The notes beneath the pieces were generated by a model. It worked only from the letters and a program-made list of their open reading frames with translations, had not been told where the DNA came from and did no database searches. From positions 1 to 29,451 of IMG/VR virus record IMGVR_UViG_3300010885_018185: 29,451 nucleotides of DNA, one strand, 5' to 3'. Of the stretch, positions 1-8,452 are shown in pieces; position 1 is the first letter of the stretch; each line of letters opens with the position of its first letter. A program made the position numbers and the translations under genes. Source of the DNA: a virus.

Positions 1-323
1 ACGTGATCTTTTTCTATTGTATTTAATAACCATGCTAATGCTTTGCCTGTATAAGTCAAATTGTTAAACCGTTTATTAACGCCCAAAACGTGAGAGATTG
101 TCACGTCTTCATTACCAAACTTGTAACCGTTCTTTTTAATCATTGTGTAATTAAACAGATCTGCGCAAATGACATTGCCTAATTGATCAATTGACTTTGC
201 AATGGTGAAAAGGTAGCTGTTAAGTGATCGGGATGATGTAACTATTAACTGAAATGCGAAGCCTACAGGCAATAAAATTATTGACAGACACAAAGCAATT
301 AATAGTAATATAAATCCTCTCAT
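1..323 (-). CDS. Membrane-anchored phage protein, cut by the left edge
   Basis: The frame is open from the ATG at 323 to the window edge, giving 107 visible residues with no stop. Residues 2-30 are strongly hydrophobic (MRGFILLLIALCLSIILLP), either a membrane anchor or an uncleaved signal. The rest is soluble and contains GNVICADLFNY, YKFGNEDVTISHVLGVNK and a final IEKDHV. From memory, small proteins with this GN(E/P)DETIS-VLGxNK pattern recur in Bacteroidota phages at the end of the tail module, but I know no established function. The ATG overlaps the stop of the gene before it (ATGA), which supports this start. A lysis or envelope role is only a guess from position and the membrane anchor. 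Confidence 0.75.
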   Translation of the reverse strand, partial: MRGFILLLIALCLSIILLPVGFAFQLIVTSSRSLNSYLFTIAKSIDQLGNVICADLFNYTMIKKNGYKFGNEDVTISHVLGVNKRFNNLTYTGKALAWLLNTIEKDH

Positions 324-739
324 ATCAATTCTATATCAGGAAACCATCCTGCATCTTTCATTTGTTGGTAAGTAAATACAGTAGTATCCTGTGGTATTAT
401 ATACTGAAACGGAAAACTTTGTTGTGATTCAATAAACGCTGTAAGTCCGTCTTTTTCCGCTTGAGATAACTCAGGAAACAAAGCGATAAGATTAGTAAGA
501 TTATTTTCGGGATGTACAATTATGTTATAATCTAATTGCACACGCAAAGCCGTATCTACTAACTCCGCATAAGCGGGGTCTTGTGTAGGGTGCTTCACCC
601 ATCCAAACATATAAGCCGTAACATCATTCGGGTTACGGATTGCTGGCGGCCTGCTAATTGCCCATAATTCGTAACTTATAGCCTCAGCCCTTTGGGCGCT
701 TGTTAATCCTCCCTGCGGAAGCACTTTAATAAATGACAT
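320..739 (-). CDS. Hypothetical protein at the end of the tail operon
   Basis: The product is 139 aa, acidic and soluble, with no signal peptide or transmembrane segment. I do not recognise a family. The N-terminus (MSFIKVLPQGGLTSAQRAEA) and the C-terminal FTYQQMKDAGWFPDIEL look like an ordinary small globular protein. Its start overlaps the end of the adhesin gene by 14 bases, and its stop overlaps the next start as ATGA, so it is translated as part of the same leftward operon. Its place right after two fibre or adhesin genes would suit a fibre assembly helper or a small structural protein, but nothing in the sequence proves that. Confidence 0.7.
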   Translation of the reverse strand: MSFIKVLPQGGLTSAQRAEAISYELWAISRPPAIRNPNDVTAYMFGWVKHPTQDPAYAELVDTALRVQLDYNIIVHPENNLTNLIALFPELSQAEKDGLTAFIESQQSFPFQYIIPQDTTVFTYQQMKDAGWFPDIELI

Positions 740-1595
740 AATAAGAATTTATGTTTGTTTGTATTCCATTTCGGTTTGATGATTGATCTGAATTCCATGC
801 GACAACCTCCTGAACTTCGCCCTGAAAATCAATTGCGGACGCATTTTGTCTGCCGCCTAATCTATCTACTGTTATAGACGAAGCAAAAGCACCGGTATTT
901 GTTTCCGAACTGCCATCCTTAGCTACAAATAAACTACTGCTTCTTTGTGAAAACCACCCTAAATGCTGATTTAAATCTTCGCCTGTAATGCTTCTTACAT
1001 TTGTTCCGTCAAATCCTCCTAACCCATTAACCCCTGCAAAGCTACCGTTCCAAAAAAATCCATTATTTGCATTTGCATAACTATAATTAATTGTTTGCTG
1101 AACATTTACTTTTGCTACCATTACGTGATGTGTTATGGTATATGTTGAAGCAGAAGTTAAAACATTCACACTTTGAAAATTTACACAAGGTTTACCGTTA
1201 GTTCTTTTTACTGTACCATTAAATACTATTTCTGGCTGTGTTGCCGCCGTTGCGTTTGATTTATTTCTACCATTTCCTGATTGATCATACCAAATTGTCA
1301 CTCTCCCATTATTAACACCAACAAAAGTTTTTAACGAAGCAGTATCTAAATCACCGCTTGAAGTAAAACCAATATCCTGTTCGCTATTATCGTTTGACCT
1401 CCTTACTCTTATTGCGCTTCCTGTGTATGCAGTTCTAAGTTTACGCAAAGAATAAGCGGCCACCGCTCCTGTGTAAGTATCTAACAATAAATTAGTAGCA
1501 ACGGGAAAAGGCCGGTAATTAGGATGCGCCTTTATAATCATTTGAGCATCCGCACGTAAACTGAAAAAAAGTAATATTACAAAAGTAAATCTCAT
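726..1595 (-). CDS. Secreted-type adhesin with GH54/arabinofuranosidase-B-like (ConA lectin) fold
   Basis: The product is 289 aa. Residues 1-18 form a signal peptide (MRFTFVILLFFSLRADAQ). Residues about 45-150 carry the pattern of the alpha-L-arabinofuranosidase B catalytic-domain family: AYSLRKLRTAYTG, AIRVRRSNDNSEQDIGF, GDLDTASLKTFVG, then VTIWYDQSGNGRN. The C-terminal half is less conserved and ends with the VVAWN-N--IQ-NIN-YY pattern common in LamG/ConA-like folds. In phages this fold is usually a carbohydrate-binding or receptor-binding module, and I cannot show that the catalytic residues are kept. It follows the tail fibre gene with an ATGA overlap. The most likely role is recognition or trimming of surface glycan. 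The signal peptide is odd for a virion protein. Confidence 0.78.
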   Translation of the reverse strand: MRFTFVILLFFSLRADAQMIIKAHPNYRPFPVATNLLLDTYTGAVAAYSLRKLRTAYTGSAIRVRRSNDNSEQDIGFTSSGDLDTASLKTFVGVNNGRVTIWYDQSGNGRNKSNATAATQPEIVFNGTVKRTNGKPCVNFQSVNVLTSASTYTITHHVMVAKVNVQQTINYSYANANNGFFWNGSFAGVNGLGGFDGTNVRSITGEDLNQHLGWFSQRSSSLFVAKDGSSETNTGAFASSITVDRLGGRQNASAIDFQGEVQEVVAWNSDQSSNRNGIQTNINSYYVIY

Positions 1596-2959
1596 ATTCT
1601 TTTTTTATAACCTAATAATGTCAAAGTAAAATAAGTTGGCTTTGTTGCCACCGCTGATGTGCGAACAAATACCCATACATTCGGCGGAATTTTATTATTA
1701 GTAAACGATGTTACGTTTGTAGCACCTATGGTTCCTGTCACACTTGTACCGCCACTCACCAAAATAGTAGCACCGGCTGTAATATTTAAACTATCGTTCC
1801 AATAAACCTCTGTTGTAATGCTTGGCGAAGTACCTAACACACCAGCCCTCATTTGCGTTATTATCAAAGTATCGCTCCCTGCATTGTAAAAGCTACCATA
1901 CACAGCCGATGTGCTAAATGCAAGTGTATCCCCTGCCGCACCGCTACCCGCACCAAAAACAGCGATAGGAACAGTATCGAGCTGAAGCTGATAAGTAGCA
2001 TTTGCGACATTAGACCTCAAATAAGGACTAAGCATAGTCGCTGTATCACTGATATTCACCTTTGCATTATTCTGAGAAATAGTAGCATAAGTAGCAGTTG
2101 CTATATTTGATCGCAAATAAGGACTTAACATAGCAGATGTATCAATTACATTTAATGGAGTATAACCCAACGCAGTCGCTACACTTTTATTTTCCCAAAC
2201 TTGAGAAGATGCCGTATAAGCTAATATTTGATTATTTGTTTCAGATGTTATCTTGACATTATGTAACTCATCTAATTCTACCCCGTTTTGTGGCTTTACA
2301 TATATTAATCCATTACCTGCGTTTGCTCTTTCTACAACACCTACAAATACACTATGGTAAGGGGCTTGTGGCTTATTTTTAGTAAAGCCTCCAGCAACAC
2401 TATCTAACCATAGAATATCCCCCGCTGTATATGCGCTTAAATTTATACCGCTAACCTGACCCTGCGTTGTAATCCATCCCTTTTGACCCGCCGCAATATT
2501 TGCCCTTACTATACCCAATGTTTTAGAACTAAAAGTATCAGATGTATTTTTTGCTAATTTTACCGATGCCCTGTCACCCTGCGCGCCAAAAATATAAACC
2601 ACCTGACCTTTTGTAATCGTAAATGCCTCTGCATTTGTTACATAAGCCGTTACTACTGTTGCCGTATCGCTACCGCCACCAATTGCACCCACTACATAAA
2701 CACTTGCGCCTTTGCTATATTTTAAGGTATCAGATTGAATATAAATACTGTCCAATGCCCCATCTACCGCAATGCTATCTAATAACTGTAATGTCCCATA
2801 AACAGTATTCTGCATCCTATAATTAGTAAATGATTCAACCGCACTATTTTTTACGTATCTTAAAACGTAATTTTTAGCAGAATCTACAGACGGGAATCTA
2901 TTTTGTGCAAATGATGTGAAAGCTAATAAAACAAAGATAATTATTAAAAAATGCTTCAT
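1592..2959 (-). CDS. Tail fibre / receptor-binding protein with signal peptide
   Basis: The product is 455 aa. It starts with a clear signal peptide (MKHFLIIIFVLLAFTSFAQ) whose FAQ end is typical of Bacteroidota secreted proteins. The middle, about residues 100-225, has the KGQVVYIFGAQGDRASVKLA and AGDILWLDSVAGGFT segments seen in many phage tail fibre shafts. Residues about 265-325 hold two copies of a repeat around MLSPYLRSN(I/V)A-ATY, 32 residues apart. The C-terminus is a beta-rich head without cysteines. It is the first gene after a promoter-like motif at 2964-3008 and is followed by the lectin-fold adhesin, so the two probably form the host-recognition unit. Its length is modest for a fibre. 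The exact receptor is unknown. Confidence 0.8.
   Translation of the reverse strand: MKHFLIIIFVLLAFTSFAQNRFPSVDSAKNYVLRYVKNSAVESFTNYRMQNTVYGTLQLLDSIAVDGALDSIYIQSDTLKYSKGASVYVVGAIGGGSDTATVVTAYVTNAEAFTITKGQVVYIFGAQGDRASVKLAKNTSDTFSSKTLGIVRANIAAGQKGWITTQGQVSGINLSAYTAGDILWLDSVAGGFTKNKPQAPYHSVFVGVVERANAGNGLIYVKPQNGVELDELHNVKITSETNNQILAYTASSQVWENKSVATALGYTPLNVIDTSAMLSPYLRSNIATATYATISQNNAKVNISDTATMLSPYLRSNVANATYQLQLDTVPIAVFGAGSGAAGDTLAFSTSAVYGSFYNAGSDTLIITQMRAGVLGTSPSITTEVYWNDSLNITAGATILVSGGTSVTGTIGATNVTSFTNNKIPPNVWVFVRTSAVATKPTYFTLTLLGYKKRI
1988..2143 (-). repeat. Two-copy repeat inside the tail fibre gene
   Basis: Two degenerate copies (about 1988-2047 and 2085-2143) encode DTATMLSPYLRSNVANATY and DTSAMLSPYLRSNIATATY, offset by 96 bases (32 codons). 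The shared DNA core is a near-identical AAATAAGGACT box. Such in-frame shaft repeats are common in phage fibres and can expand or contract by recombination. Confidence 0.75.
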
Positions 2960-2963
2960 ATTT

Positions 2964-3008
2964 CAAAATTAATGCCCAAAATAGGGCTTATTTTTTTAAA
3001 TGTCAACT
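2964..3008 (-). promoter_or_regulatory. Candidate late promoter for the tail fibre operon
   Basis: Read on the minus strand: AGTTGACA at 3008-3001, a 29-base gap, TAATTTTG at 2971-2964, then AAAT and the ATG at 2959. The same arrangement with the same gap precedes the gene starting at 11075, and a near copy precedes 16248. TAATTTTG fits the Bacteroidota -7 element (TAnnTTTG), but the gap is too long for a normal -33 partner. TTGACA could instead be a -35 with TATTTT 17 bases downstream. A weak GCCC/GGGC hairpin (2987-2974) lies between the two boxes. Confidence 0.55.
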
Positions 3009-3644
3009 CTAAGGAATATAATATATTTTAACAGTTTTCCCAGATGCAAATGCTGAATCGAAAGTAATAACCCCTAATCCATACCCATTGTTTGGTATAA
3101 ATTCATAAGTATCTGGGGCGTAATATTCACCGTCAACAAATACCATTAAAATAGTAGCGTTTAAAAGGCTTGCAGATGAATATGTTATGGAAAAATTAGT
3201 AGTGCTATACTCTAAATATGTCGGCTCATTTTCTGTATTTTTTAGGTCGTTTGTGCTATACAACGGCCCATCTGCATTTATCGTAATATCATATTTAGCC
3301 AACTCCCCCGATGTGCCGGTATTAGTTGCACTTGAAACGATGCCAATACCGAAATAAAAATCAGATCCGTAAACTGCTTTAACCGCTACCTTTTTACCTT
3401 TTATCAGATTATCGTTAAAATGCAATGGATTGACCTTTGTAGCTTCGTCAACTGTAATAACCCCGCTTGCCTGTATTTTCCAGTCATAACTGCCATATTC
3501 CCTATTTGTAGCCCTGCCGCTTCCCTTTGTTGTAGTTATTATCTCATTAGACGTCAGATTAAGGGTAAATGTTTCCTCACATCCTATTGGATATAAATTT
3601 TCATAAGCGTATAAAACAAGTTCGTTTCCGTTAAGATTTGCCAT
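3009..3644 (-). CDS. Tail-tube-like structural protein with C-terminal beta domain
   Basis: The product is 211 aa. The first 130 residues run MANLNGNELVLYAYENLYPIG, LNLTSNEI, YDWKIQASGVITVDEATKV, then LAKYDITINADGPL. This order (start strand, ion-channel-like beta region, kD(I/V)TINADGPL) resembles phage major tail tube proteins of the TP901-1 type. A beta-rich tail follows (VFVDGEYYAPDTYEFIPNN) ending VKIYYIP. A more canonical tail tube lies at 8795-9217, so this one may be a distal tail or baseplate component or a second tube subunit. It is the last gene before the promoter-like motif of the fibre genes. The structural assignment is good; the exact place in the virion is inferred. Confidence 0.62.
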   Translation of the reverse strand: MANLNGNELVLYAYENLYPIGCEETFTLNLTSNEIITTTKGSGRATNREYGSYDWKIQASGVITVDEATKVNPLHFNDNLIKGKKVAVKAVYGSDFYFGIGIVSSATNTGTSGELAKYDITINADGPLYSTNDLKNTENEPTYLEYSTTNFSITYSSASLLNATILMVFVDGEYYAPDTYEFIPNNGYGLGVITFDSAFASGKTVKIYYIP

Positions 3645-3646
3645 AA

Positions 3647-3988
3647 TTATGGATATTCAAATGATTGATCAAATTCACTACCGAATAATTGAAAAGAAAT
3701 ATATTGAGAAGATGCGTAAATGCTAACAATATCCCCCTGAGCCATTGTAACCCCTTTCAACCTTTGAGCCGAACAGTTACCATAAACTGTCATGTTATAT
3801 TCTAAATAATCAGCAGTTGCAGGCGTTTCAGTACGATAAATTGCTATTCTAATGGTAGCGTCTAATGTATCTCTATTGCAAATATTTAAAAAAGATACTA
3901 CCGTCCCTTTATCTGTAGGTACTGTGTACAAAGTGGTTAATATGGTTGCACTTGGCGAAACCTTACCTAAAACTTTAATCACCTCCAT
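3647..3988 (-). CDS. Small phage tail-associated beta protein
   Basis: The product is 113 aa. Its layout, (V)LGKVSPSATILTTLYTVP, then VVSFLNICNRDTLDATIRIAI, then DYLEYNM, then GDIVSIYASSQYISFQLFG, matches a small single-domain beta family I have often seen between tail-tip and fibre genes in phages. Those proteins share Q/K-x-P-x-A-T-L-x-x-L-Y-T-V-P, CNR and GD-V-VYAS signatures. It is probably a minor tail or fibre-attachment protein. It has no signal peptide. Its start overlaps the preceding 61-aa gene by 14 bases; its end is followed two bases later by the next ATG. Function beyond 'virion-associated' is not established. Confidence 0.68.
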   Translation of the reverse strand: MEVIKVLGKVSPSATILTTLYTVPTDKGTVVSFLNICNRDTLDATIRIAIYRTETPATADYLEYNMTVYGNCSAQRLKGVTMAQGDIVSIYASSQYISFQLFGSEFDQSFEYP

Positions 3989-4160
3989 AGAAAAATATTT
4001 TTGCCCATTTATTGGATTTGTCTGTAGTTATTTCAACAAGTAAGTTGCTACCATCACCTATGTAATATTTTCCGTCCACAAGATCACGAACTATAAACTG
4101 ATCTTCTGTTTCGGTTAATTCCGTAATATCTACAGTCCTTATAATTTTAACTACTTGCAT
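3975..4160 (-). CDS. Small hypothetical tail-module protein
   Basis: The product is 61 aa and starts MQVVKIIRTVDITELTETED. It contains FIVRDLVDGKYYIGDGSNLLVEI, so it is a short beta-rich protein. It sits between the big tail-tip protein (TAATG overlap at 4160) and the small beta protein (14-base overlap). The 'GKYYIGDGSNL' run resembles the 'tTGkLYIGDGtt' pattern of tail fibre or major tropism N-terminal segments, so it may be a tip or fibre adaptor. I cannot name a family. Confidence 0.62.
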   Translation of the reverse strand: MQVVKIIRTVDITELTETEDQFIVRDLVDGKYYIGDGSNLLVEITTDKSNKWAKIFFYGGD

Positions 4161-6292
4161 TACGAATAATTATTAAATCTTCTCCTTTTGTTTCTTTTTA
4201 ATAAACTCATTATAATACCCATAGTGCCATATTTCCAGTCTATTGGCGTTCGTGGCTCTTTAATCACATCATCATAATTTTGCGCCTTTACATTTAAATA
4301 TCTAAATGCTTCATTTCCTAATTGGGTAAAATCGTTATTATTAGATGTGTTTCTAAGTTCAACCATTGTAAATTCTGCCGATTCATTTCGTACATCAATA
4401 TTTAATGTAGTAATCATAAACTCTTTATCTGAAATAGCAGAAAACTCAACTGTATTTAACGGTGAAATTAATCTACTTCCCTGATATAAATCATATAATC
4501 TACCCTCCATTCTTTGAAAATTACGATACATCGCCCGCCAATATCCCCTTGCATTATACTTAGCAAAGTTTACGGCTGTATTGTCGTTTGCGCTGTAATA
4601 TTTCCAGTTATTTAATTGCGTATAATTGCTTGCAAGTATTGCGCCCTGTGTGCCTATATTATCTGATTTGCTTAAAAATATCTCATTATCGTATAAGTTT
4701 TTTAATTCGCTAACCTGACTATTTTTATATTCGTACCCGTCAACCTCAAGCATTTCGTTAAAATATGTCCTAATATCTATAGACATATCTTTATAATGCA
4801 CTTCATTATTAGCCGTTCTGCTATGCCCTATACTTGTAAACTCAATTGTTAATTTACCATTTTCTGGGAAAGGCTGTGCCTGTATTTCATAGTCTTTCCA
4901 AAACCTACGATCTTCAGCACTTGACCATGCAACCCCTACCCTACGCCACAAATTATACGACCATGTTCCTGTAGAAGATAAAGTATAAAAATTACCGTCT
5001 GCCAATTCTAATTTGACATATACAAACTGATTTGTATTAACAAAGCCTGTATTTTTCTCCCTTGTAGAATAAGATAAATTTAATACATCATTTGCATTTA
5101 CCCAATATTCTGTAGTTTGTTTTGCATTATCATTATTTGGGTTAGTATCTTCATAAAACAATAGATACCTTGTTAGCTCTGCATTAGTTGTATTATCTAC
5201 CTCTACTCCTACATATGCTGTACTTCCTGTGGATGTTGGATTTTCTCCGTTTTGCCAATATAAAATGCTATAAACTTGCCTTTGTAGTGTTATGGCTGTA
5301 ATTACATTATTAACTATTATAAACCTTGTAATGTTTCCAGACAAAGGACTGCTAAATGTACCGTCTAATAAATCCCAATTCCTAAAAAATATGGGAGGCA
5401 TTTTAAAACTATACTTTATTACAGTTTCTTTAAATTCCTTTTCCCAACTTGTTAAGGCATCCGCATTTATTAGCTTAGTAACCTTATCCAAACCAATATC
5501 TATGCTGAAATCCTGATTTGTGACCGTTTGCTGAAATGTTCCTGATGAATTACGCCTATTTCCGTCAAGATCCGCCGCTATTCTGTCATTAGTCTGTAAA
5601 ATATACCATGCCCCCCTTGCCTGAAACAAAGTACATCCATATGCCTGCATGATCTTTGACAATACGGTATAGCAGTCGTCAAATTCACGTGGGCCACGAA
5701 TGAATGTATGTGAAGTTACATGAGAATAATAGAAAGCGTCAAAATCGCCGTTTGTAGCCCTCTGAGATGCGCTAGCAGGGTACATATTGATATAACTCCA
5801 ATAATCTAACCCCAATTCTGTTTTATCTAAGGCATAAGCTATAAAATCCTTAACCCTATAAATGCCCCATACCTCATTACCTGATAAATCCGCTAATTCT
5901 ATGGATTTGATAAGAGATAAGCCATCCGATGCGGATAATTCTATTTCGTTTGTAGTATCTAAAAATTGCTCAGTAATATAATCATTATCCAGCCACCCTA
6001 CCCACTCAACATTATTATTTACATACACTTTTACCTTGTATTGTGTATCGGATGTAATCAGTAAATCGTCCGTATTGATATTATTAGATATAACCTTTAT
6101 CCTTAGCCTGCTTTCTCTGATACCACACATTTTGTCAAATTCCCCGTCTGGGTAGGATATTTCCAACGGCATATCACCCGATGCTGTTAGGTTAGTTATG
6201 CTACCGGCAAAGGCATCTTCTTCTATATCTATTTTAATAGATCTACCCTTTACAGTATCAAACTCTATTCTATATTTTGTGTTATATGCCAT
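4160..6292 (-). CDS. Large tail-tip / distal tail (hub-like) protein
   Basis: The product is 710 aa and comes directly after the tape measure gene (TAATG overlap), where siphophages encode distal tail and tip proteins. The N-terminal 130 residues (YRIEFDTVKGRSIKIDI, then VEWVGWLDNDYITEQF, then IELSASDGLSLIKSIEL) match the N-terminal region of tail-tip proteins found in Bacteroidota phages, which share a GW-x-DY---EP and L-A-DGL-LLK pattern. Around residue 210, CYTVLSKIMQAYGCTLFQARGAWYILQTN continues the same family. There are no enzymatic motifs. It probably forms the base of the tail to which fibre genes 3975-1592 attach. Family level is from memory; position strongly supports it. Confidence 0.78.
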   Translation of the reverse strand: MAYNTKYRIEFDTVKGRSIKIDIEEDAFAGSITNLTASGDMPLEISYPDGEFDKMCGIRESRLRIKVISNNINTDDLLITSDTQYKVKVYVNNNVEWVGWLDNDYITEQFLDTTNEIELSASDGLSLIKSIELADLSGNEVWGIYRVKDFIAYALDKTELGLDYWSYINMYPASASQRATNGDFDAFYYSHVTSHTFIRGPREFDDCYTVLSKIMQAYGCTLFQARGAWYILQTNDRIAADLDGNRRNSSGTFQQTVTNQDFSIDIGLDKVTKLINADALTSWEKEFKETVIKYSFKMPPIFFRNWDLLDGTFSSPLSGNITRFIIVNNVITAITLQRQVYSILYWQNGENPTSTGSTAYVGVEVDNTTNAELTRYLLFYEDTNPNNDNAKQTTEYWVNANDVLNLSYSTREKNTGFVNTNQFVYVKLELADGNFYTLSSTGTWSYNLWRRVGVAWSSAEDRRFWKDYEIQAQPFPENGKLTIEFTSIGHSRTANNEVHYKDMSIDIRTYFNEMLEVDGYEYKNSQVSELKNLYDNEIFLSKSDNIGTQGAILASNYTQLNNWKYYSANDNTAVNFAKYNARGYWRAMYRNFQRMEGRLYDLYQGSRLISPLNTVEFSAISDKEFMITTLNIDVRNESAEFTMVELRNTSNNNDFTQLGNEAFRYLNVKAQNYDDVIKEPRTPIDWKYGTMGIIMSLLKRNKRRRFNNYS

Positions 6293-8160
6293 TATCTACC
6301 CCTACTTAGTAAAAAAGAAAATACATCACCACGCATAGTTGCAAGACCCGTACCGCTTACCGCTGCCCCTGCCGCTGGGCCACCTATTGCAGATGTAACC
6401 GCCTTTAAAATTAAGGATTTTATTACGGCTTTTCCTAATTCTATAACTAATTGTTTTACGCTATTTTGCAATACCTCAAAAGGATCTTCGCCTTTGACTA
6501 CCGCTTCAAATACGCTTTCCAATGCAGGACTTAAAAATCCAGATATAGTATTTGCTAACTCTTCATTTTTTTTCTGCAAATCAGATAAAGCCTTTTGTTG
6601 CGCTTTGTAGTTTTCTAAAAATAGCTTGCCTGTTTCATTAAGAGCCTTTATTACTTTCTTTTGTGTTTCGCCTAATGCTTTTTCTGTATAGCTTCCGATA
6701 TTGTTAGTATATTCCTGTACGCCTGCATTTATTTCGGCTAATCTTTTATCTCTTACAAACTTATCAAATGCACTTTGGAACTGATCAAAATCGGCTTTAA
6801 CTCTTATCCATGCGGCACTTGTTTCTTTTACTCCAGCTAAATAAAGGGTTTTTAATGTTTCGCCCGCTAACTCTAATCTTTTCTTTGTTCCGTCTATTTG
6901 CCTGTTTTGCTCATCCCAATTAATGCCTTTTAATTGCTCATTATATTGCTTTAATAAATCAACAATTTCATTTGTGGCTTTTGAAGCAGACTTTTGCGCC
7001 TTTTCATTACCCAACGCTAAGGCATTTGTAGCTGGCAATTGCCTTTCATATTCGGCTCTTAACTTTTGATTATCTGCTAAAATCTGAGATGCTATATCCC
7101 TACCCTCTTTTTGTATCTGATTCCTTCTGCTTTCATTATTTTCTATTTCTGCGGAAAATGCTTCAATAACTTGGTAGTTAGGAATTGTAGCCGTTAATGC
7201 CTTATTATACTTAGCCCTAAGTTCTACTAACTTATTTTCTATTTCTGAAGACTTTTGCAGGGCATTATTTCTATTATCAAATAGCTTTACGTTATTTTCC
7301 GCAATTCTATTTATAAGTAACTCCGCTGTAGCCCTTCCCTCTATCGCTTTAATGTATTCCCTTGTAATGCGTGCGCCTTCCTGTGTGGCTATATTTTGAG
7401 CCGTTAATTTACCAATGGTATCGGGAAGTATTTTGTTAAGTCTTTCTAATGCCTGCGCCCTTTCATTTTCGGTATTATTAGCACTTTTTGCAATATTTAC
7501 TAATGCCTCAAATTCTACCCTTTGCTTAGTTATTGTAGTAACTAACTGATCTGTCCCCTGTTTTAATTTATCTTGATCTTCTTTAACTTTTTGCGCACTT
7601 GCACCCCATCTACTAAAACCTAATTGTGCAAATTGCAAAGCAGATGTAATTAACGAAACGGCAATTATTAAACCTCCCCCACCTGTTAATGATGCTGTTA
7701 ATGCAGATAATGCCGCTTTACCAGATCCTGTTTCTTTTCTTAATGCTATAAATGATTGTACTAACGGATCTATGTTATTGGCAATACCTATTAATCCAAA
7801 AGGCGCATCCGATGCAACCCTACTAAAATTTGTTAAGGCTACAGTAGCTTGGTTTGTGCCTTGTGTTGTATTACTATTATTTCTGTTTAATATTAATAAT
7901 GAATTATTTAAGACATTTACTTCTTTTGATGTCTTACTAATTAACGACCCTAATCTCTGATATTGTTCTGTAGATAAATTTGGGTTTGCGGCTAACCTTT
8001 GTAACCTTTCCAGTTGGTTATTTAAAATATTAATGCTCTTTAACCCTAATGTTTCTGTGGCATTACTTGCATTAATTAATTCACTATTGAATTTATTTAT
8101 GTTAGTAATCGCTTGCTGTACGTCAGCAGATATTTTAATTTGTAATCCTTCCGCCGCCAT
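6292..8160 (-). CDS. Tail tape measure protein
   Basis: The product is 622 aa, rich in Ala, Asn, Lys and Leu, with long coiled-coil helices (residues about 15-100, 190-380 and 400-540). A hydrophobic Gly/Ala stretch at about 145-175 (LTASLTGGGGLIIAVSLITS) and another near the C-terminus (KAVTSAIGGPAAGAAVSG) are typical membrane-interacting regions of tape measures. The segment LTNFSRVASDAPFGLIGIAN is shared, as far as I recall, by tape measures of Bacteroidota phages. It lies just after the tail chaperone frameshift pair, as in lambda-like tails. At the usual 1.5 angstrom per residue it predicts a tail of about 90 nm. I see no peptidase or lysozyme domain. Confidence 0.93.
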   Translation of the reverse strand: MAAEGLQIKISADVQQAITNINKFNSELINASNATETLGLKSINILNNQLERLQRLAANPNLSTEQYQRLGSLISKTSKEVNVLNNSLLILNRNNSNTTQGTNQATVALTNFSRVASDAPFGLIGIANNIDPLVQSFIALRKETGSGKAALSALTASLTGGGGLIIAVSLITSALQFAQLGFSRWGASAQKVKEDQDKLKQGTDQLVTTITKQRVEFEALVNIAKSANNTENERAQALERLNKILPDTIGKLTAQNIATQEGARITREYIKAIEGRATAELLINRIAENNVKLFDNRNNALQKSSEIENKLVELRAKYNKALTATIPNYQVIEAFSAEIENNESRRNQIQKEGRDIASQILADNQKLRAEYERQLPATNALALGNEKAQKSASKATNEIVDLLKQYNEQLKGINWDEQNRQIDGTKKRLELAGETLKTLYLAGVKETSAAWIRVKADFDQFQSAFDKFVRDKRLAEINAGVQEYTNNIGSYTEKALGETQKKVIKALNETGKLFLENYKAQQKALSDLQKKNEELANTISGFLSPALESVFEAVVKGEDPFEVLQNSVKQLVIELGKAVIKSLILKAVTSAIGGPAAGAAVSGTGLATMRGDVFSFLLSRGR

Positions 8161-8452
8161 TTTCTTTTAACCTTTTTAACTTATCCATTAATCTTTTTTC
8201 CCTGCTGTTTTCCTCTATCTTATCATCAGGCAATGGCCAATAGTTTTTATAAAATTGGCTCATATTCAACTGTTTGCTAAGGTGAGGGGCGATTGTAAAA
8301 TACGCTTGCCGCCTTGCTATTTCATGTTGATCTATGAGCCTTTTATTATACCCTTCGATAAATTGATAAAAATCGCTGGGCTTCATCCACATATACTCTT
8401 CAGGCCTTAATCCGGCTGCATAGGCTGTGATTCTTGTATTATGCCAATCTGC
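8135..8452 (-). CDS. Tail assembly chaperone C-terminal part, reached by -1 frameshift (gpT-like)
   Basis: This frame has no good upstream start of its own. The first internal ATG (8392) would give 85 aa, but the frame is open back to 8452, exactly where the slippery run of the upstream gene ends. Reading in after a -1 shift adds 20 residues (ADWHNTRITAYAAGLRPEEY) before MWMKPSDFYQFIEGYNK. The AAGLRPEEY-WMKPSDF stretch resembles the gpT part of tail chaperone fusions (G-L-P-EF-LTP-EF). The fusion product would be 219 aa (114 + 105). It overlaps the tape measure start by 26 bases. The role is to bind tail tube subunits to the tape measure during assembly. Confidence 0.82.
   Translation of the reverse strand, partial: ADWHNTRITAYAAGLRPEEYMWMKPSDFYQFIEGYNKRLIDQHEIARRQAYFTIAPHLSKQLNMSQFYKNYWPLPDDKIEENSREKRLMDKLKRLKENGGGRITN

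Noticed and set aside
1853-2110. Plus-strand ORFs opposite the tail fibre, tail-tip, capsid and terminase genes
   Set aside because: They lie fully inside well-supported minus-strand genes, have odd composition (Cys- and His-rich or low complexity) and no start signals; they are shadows.
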